DNA of 64,000 nt. Source: Chryseobacterium cucumeris (GTDB lineage: Bacteria; Bacteroidota; Bacteroidia; Flavobacteriales; Weeksellaceae). Where the stretch lies: contig NZ_CP068760.1 in the NCBI RefSeq assembly GCF_016775705.1, positions 2,604,001 through 2,668,000 on the forward strand, written 5' to 3'. The notes below the pieces were generated by a model, which saw only the letters and a list, made by a program, of their open reading frames with translations, was not told the DNA's origin and ran no database searches. Position 1 is the first letter of the stretch. The number at the start of each line of letters is the position of its first letter. Below are positions 60,290 through 64,000 of the stretch, in pieces. Position numbers and translations under genes: made by a program.

Positions 60290-61579
60290 ATGGTTGCAAA
60301 GATTGGCAGGAGCAATAATTTGCATGGAGCATTAGTTTACAATCATAATAAGGTTGAACAGGAAAAAGGAAAGATTTTATTCATGAATAATATGATAGAA
60401 ACTCCAAACGGCAAATATACCGTACATCAATTAACAAGCTCTTTTGAATCTTATTTAGCCGCCAACAAAAATACGGAGAAACATACTGTACATATATCGC
60501 TTAACCCGGATCCCGGGGACACGGTCAGCAATACGGATCTGGTAAAGATGGCAGAAGAATATATGATGGAAATGGGCTACGGAAAGCAACCTTATATTGT
60601 GTTTAAGCATACCGATATTGAACGCACTCATGTGCATATTGTTTCCGTCTGTGTGGATGAAAATGGCCGTAAAATCTCTGATATATTCGAAAGAAGACAT
60701 TCGATGGAAGTATGCAGAAAATTGGAAAAGACCTATGGATTATTGCCGGCAACAGAGCAGAAGAACTCTAAAAAAGACATGATTTTCAGTCCTGTTGATT
60801 ATCATACAGGAAATGTTAAACATCAGTTGACCTCTGTAATCCGGAAGATATCGGAAGGGTATTCGTTTAAGACATTTGGAGAATACAATGCTTTACTTTC
60901 ACTTTTTAATATAGCCGCTGAGAAAATTGAGGGCGAACTGCACGGAAAGCCTCAGAAAGGTCTGGTTTATTTTGTGCTGGATCAGAATAAAAAGAAGATC
61001 GGATATCCTTTCAAGGCTTCTAGGATTGGAAGGTACGTTGGACTGGCTGCATTGGAGTTGCGCTTTTTGAAAAGTAAAGAATTGCCTCTGAATCATTCAT
61101 ATAAATCAGAACTAAAAAAGGTCATTGATAATGCCCTCAAATCCGGTATTAATGAAAACAATTTTGTTCAGAAGCTAAAGTCTAAAGGTATTGATACCGT
61201 TATAAGAAGAAATGAATGCGGCCGCCTCTACGGAATTACATTTATTGATCACCGTTCAAGAACGGTTTGGAATGGTTCCAACTTGGGAAAGGAGTATTCA
61301 GCTAATGTTTTTAATAACTTATGGAAGGGTCAGCAAAACCTGAAAGAAACTTCTGAGTTAAAACTTCCCGCAGCTGAGCCTTTGTCCGGGGATCAGTTAT
61401 TGTCCGATCAACTTCATCCTTTATTCGGATTTTTGAAAGTTGACGATAGCGATGATCCGTGTAGTGGAGAATCTTCATACTTATTCCCGGGATTGCTGCC
61501 GGCGATTCAAGGAGAAGACTATGAAGAAGAGATTTTTGCCCGACAGATGAAAAAGCATAAAAGGAAAAGAAAACCCTAA
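60290..61579 (+). CDS. mobB: Relaxase MobB
   Basis: 429 residues of the MOB_P-type relaxase/mobilisation nuclease family. Tyr17 in LHGALVYNHNKV is a good candidate for the nucleophile. HTVHISLNP lies at residues 65-73, and the metal-binding histidines are in DIERTHVHIVSVCVDENG near residues 113-117. It would nick oriT and lead the strand into the recipient. The C-terminal ~200 residues are less conserved (Lys-rich, with DLKLPAAEPLSGD-like linker). A DUF1016 gene lies convergently 9 nt after it. Confidence 0.93.
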   Translation: MVAKIGRSNNLHGALVYNHNKVEQEKGKILFMNNMIETPNGKYTVHQLTSSFESYLAANKNTEKHTVHISLNPDPGDTVSNTDLVKMAEEYMMEMGYGKQPYIVFKHTDIERTHVHIVSVCVDENGRKISDIFERRHSMEVCRKLEKTYGLLPATEQKNSKKDMIFSPVDYHTGNVKHQLTSVIRKISEGYSFKTFGEYNALLSLFNIAAEKIEGELHGKPQKGLVYFVLDQNKKKIGYPFKASRIGRYVGLAALELRFLKSKELPLNHSYKSELKKVIDNALKSGINENNFVQKLKSKGIDTVIRRNECGRLYGITFIDHRSRTVWNGSNLGKEYSANVFNNLWKGQQNLKETSELKLPAAEPLSGDQLLSDQLHPLFGFLKVDDSDDPCSGESSYLFPGLLPAIQGEDYEEEIFARQMKKHKRKRKP

Positions 61580-61587
61580 AGGAACGT

Positions 61588-62616
61588 TTATCCTTCTTTT
61601 TCCAGTATCGCCTGAACCTTGCGCTGTAACTCCTTTTTATCCGGTAAATACAACTGGTATTTGGAAACAAATATTTTATTGGAAATTCCGCCAGTGGCAT
61701 ATTCTACCAGAACCTCATCTTTTTCTGCTGAAAGAATAATTCCTATAGGTTCGTTGTCGTCAGCAACATTTTCCTCTGATTTAAAATAATTAAGATACAG
61801 GTTCATTTGCCCGATATCATTATGCTCAACCTGCTTTATTTTTAAATCAATCAGAACAAAACATTTTAAGATGCGGTGATAGAAAACGAGGTCAATATAA
61901 AAATGCCGGTTACGAAGTGATATCTTATACTGTCTTCCCACAAATGCAAAGCCTTTTCCCAGTTCTAAAAGGAACATCTGCAGATTGTCAATAATCTTTT
62001 GTTCCAATGCTTTTTCCGTGACACGGTGGCTTTGTGGTAATTTAAGAAAATCAAGTACATAAGGATCTTTGATGGCTTCAGTGGAATCTGTAATGATATG
62101 GCCTTTTTCTGCCAGCTGCAATACACCTTTCTTATCCTTGCTAAGGGCAAGCCTTTCAAAAAGAGAGGAGTTAATTTGTCTTTCCAGTTCACGGTATCCC
62201 CAGTTTTCCAATACAGCCTGTTTTTCATAGAATTTTCTGGCCGTATCGTCTGAAATTCCCAGTAAAGTAACTAGGTGAGTCCAGCTTAATTTGGCAGGCA
62301 CTGCCTGCCATTTTTGATAGGTCAGATAAAACCTGCGCATATCCAGAATATTACGCCTGCCAAAACCTTTGCCATAACGCTGTCTCAGGTCTTTTGAAAG
62401 TGTGGCTAATAGGTTACTTCCGTACTCGGCACGTTCTTCACCATGCTGTTCATATTCAACAATGTGCCTGCCAATTTCCCAATTCGCCTTCACCAGCTCA
62501 GTATTGACTGCTTTCACTGCATTTTGTCTTGCAACTTCAATAGTAGATCCTATACTGTCGAGCAGATCTGTGTATTTTGACGGAATGGGTTTCATAGGCA
62601 TTTTGTTATAGGGCAA
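61588..62616 (-). CDS. DUF1016 (YhcG-type) PD-(D/E)XK nuclease
   Basis: 342 residues. The N-terminal DUF1016 domain contains NWEIGRHIVEYEQHGEERAE and RFYLTYQKWQAVPAKLSWTH. The C-terminal PD-(D/E)XK-like nuclease core has EKALEQKIIDNLQMFLLELG, FYIDLVFYHRIL and FVLIDLKIKQ. The D-x-K acidic/basic pair is present. Such genes occur near restriction-modification and on mobile elements. It is inserted opposite to and between mobB and mobC, so it probably belongs to the ICE as defence or accessory cargo. Alternative starts at 62601 and 62595. Confidence 0.85.
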   Translation of the reverse strand: MPYNKMPMKPIPSKYTDLLDSIGSTIEVARQNAVKAVNTELVKANWEIGRHIVEYEQHGEERAEYGSNLLATLSKDLRQRYGKGFGRRNILDMRRFYLTYQKWQAVPAKLSWTHLVTLLGISDDTARKFYEKQAVLENWGYRELERQINSSLFERLALSKDKKGVLQLAEKGHIITDSTEAIKDPYVLDFLKLPQSHRVTEKALEQKIIDNLQMFLLELGKGFAFVGRQYKISLRNRHFYIDLVFYHRILKCFVLIDLKIKQVEHNDIGQMNLYLNYFKSEENVADDNEPIGIILSAEKDEVLVEYATGGISNKIFVSKYQLYLPDKKELQRKVQAILEKEG

Positions 62617-62772
62617 ATTTATAAATTCCTGATACAGGAATCTATATTGATCCTGATAAAATCGATTTTCTTACGGAGCCAAATGATTCCATCCAATGCC
62701 ATTATATACCACTTTTGAAACAAGAACTCAACAGACCGGTACATTCATGGTCCCAACCAATACGAATTGTTT

Positions 62773-64000
62773 ATGCAAGGTGAAGATGATCTCAGAGGAC
62801 TGGCCAGAATTATGGCATTCATGCGGGCGGTCAGTATTGTCATACTGCTGATGCATTACTATTGGTACTGTTACTCCTTTTTTCTGGACAATGGGTGGAC
62901 ACTGGAAGTCATGAATGCCATACTGAAGAATTTCCAGAGAACGGCAGGACTATTTTCTCATCCTTTATATACGAAGGTCTTCATCATTCTCTTGCTCGCT
63001 TTAAGCTGCCTGGGAACCAAAGGGGTAAAAAATGATAAAATCACACGGACTCAGATTATGGGTTTTCTGGGAATGGGTTTCGTTTTGTTTTTCTTCAGTA
63101 CCTTTCTTTTAAGGTGGCCTGGAGGTATAGGAAACATCCTCTACATGATTTCAATGTTGGAAGGGTATATCTTTTTGATGATGGCAGGGACATGGGTAAG
63201 CCGGTTATTAAAAAATAATCTGATGGAAGATGTCTTCAATAATGAGAATGAAAGTTTCATGCAGGAAACACGGCTGATGAAAAATGAATACTCAGTCAAT
63301 CTTCCGACTAAATTCTATTATAAAGGAAAATGGAATCAAGGCTGGATTAATATTGTGAATCCATTCCGGGCAACCATAGTCCTGGGGACGCCCGGATCCG
63401 GGAAATCCTTCGCCATTGTCAATAATTATATCAAACAGCAGATTGAAAAGGGTTTTTCTATGTACATCTACGATTTTAAGTTTGACGACCTCTCGACCAT
63501 TGCCTATAACCATTTACTTAAACATCATAACAAGTATAAAGTAAAACCCAGGTTTTATGTGATTAATTTTGATGATCCCCATCGAAGCCATCGGTGTAAT
63601 CCTTTGCATCCCGGTTTTATGACGGATATATCGGACGCTTATGAAGCAGCATACACCATCATGCTGAATCTGAACCGGAGCTGGATCCAGAAGCAGGGGG
63701 ACTTCTTTGTAGAATCGCCCATCATTCTCTTGGCAGCGATTATCTGGTTTTTGAAAATGTATGAAAATGGCAAATACTGTACTTTTCCGCATGCTATTGA
63801 ACTGCTGAATAAAAAGTATTCCGATGTTTTTACCATTTTGACTTCCTATCCTGATCTGGAAAATTATCTTTCCCCTTTTATGGATGCATGGCAGGGCGGG
63901 GCGCAGGATCAGCTCCAGGGACAGATTGCCTCTGCCAAGATTCCTTTATCACGGATGATATCCCCTCAGCTATATTGGGTAATGACCGGTGACGATTTTT
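62773..64000 (+). CDS. mobC: Coupling protein MobC (VirD4/TraG family), 5' part
   Basis: Reads from ATG 62773 (MQGEDDLRGLARIM) with no stop to the window end, giving 409 residues. The N-terminus contains HYYWYCYSFF, the YWFCY-type membrane domain, with four helices up to about residue 150. A Walker A motif lies near 203-212 (IVLGTPGSGKSFAIV) and is followed by MYIYDFKFDDLSTIAYNHLL. It is the conjugative coupling protein of Bacteroidota ICEs that links the relaxosome to the T4SS. The C-terminus is outside the window. Confidence 0.92.
   Translation, partial: MQGEDDLRGLARIMAFMRAVSIVILLMHYYWYCYSFFLDNGWTLEVMNAILKNFQRTAGLFSHPLYTKVFIILLLALSCLGTKGVKNDKITRTQIMGFLGMGFVLFFFSTFLLRWPGGIGNILYMISMLEGYIFLMMAGTWVSRLLKNNLMEDVFNNENESFMQETRLMKNEYSVNLPTKFYYKGKWNQGWINIVNPFRATIVLGTPGSGKSFAIVNNYIKQQIEKGFSMYIYDFKFDDLSTIAYNHLLKHHNKYKVKPRFYVINFDDPHRSHRCNPLHPGFMTDISDAYEAAYTIMLNLNRSWIQKQGDFFVESPIILLAAIIWFLKMYENGKYCTFPHAIELLNKKYSDVFTILTSYPDLENYLSPFMDAWQGGAQDQLQGQIASAKIPLSRMISPQLYWVMTGDDF

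Larger units (their letters stand above)
22095..64000. mobile_element. Integrative and conjugative element (ICE), left part; continues beyond window
   Basis: The left end is tRNA-Arg with an adjacent large serine recombinase. Inside are a CTnDOT-type tra block (47.5-59.3 kb), mobA/mobB with a candidate oriT, and the start of the mobC coupling protein at the window edge. Cargo fills 25-46.5 kb and is bounded by duplicated radC blocks. Genes left of 22,000 look like stable chromosome. Whether all of the cargo belongs to one element, or to nested elements, cannot be settled here. Confidence 0.75.

Overview
The window looks like chromosome from a flavobacterium close to Chryseobacterium/Elizabethkingia. 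The evidence is low-GC DNA, type IX secretion (T9SS) C-terminal domains, TonB-type outer-membrane proteins, TAnnTTTG promoters and a CTnDOT-type tra module. This placement is by eye, not by search.

Bases 1-22,000 are ordinary chromosome: the 3' end of a dGTPase gene; a minus-strand stress/detoxification cluster (nitronate monooxygenase, NTF2-like, SDR, tautomerase, YceI) beside a Crp/Fnr regulator, with a CRP-like palindrome between them; an SPFH protein; a tandem DUF4377 lipoprotein; a transglutaminase-like protein; two small envelope proteins; an Mpo1-like protein; an amino-acid permease; two tandem CocE-type secreted hydrolases; and a TPR / lipoprotein / outer-membrane barrel trio.

At 22,023-22,094 lies tRNA-Arg(TCG). 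A large serine recombinase gene abuts it and reads antisense through it, which marks the left end of an integrative and conjugative element (ICE) that runs past the right edge of the window. The transfer genes are a minus-strand block (traA, a DUF3408 gene, traD, then traE-F-G-I-J-K-L-M-N, 59.25-47.5 kb), a plus-strand mobA/mobB pair behind a candidate oriT, and the start of the coupling-protein gene mobC at the window end.

Two copies of a ~935-bp block (leader, radC, end of traN) at 24.05-24.99 and 46.69-47.61 kb bracket about 22 kb of cargo. The cargo holds a methyltransferase/AraC pair, a frameshifted Crp-type gene, DUF3606 plus LigD, a TonB-dependent receptor, and a two-gene secretion/toxin operon. 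That operon has a T9SS-tagged protein followed by a 3,466-residue SpvB/FG-GAP/RHS protein with an unassigned basic C-terminal tip and a small acidic candidate immunity gene. Extra cargo sits inside the transfer region: an RCC1-repeat T9SS protein splits traD from traE, and a DUF1016 nuclease separates mobB from mobC.

The RHS tip/immunity pair with its T9SS-tagged partner, the repeat-bounded cargo, and the tRNA/serine-integrase junction are the parts most worth a second look.
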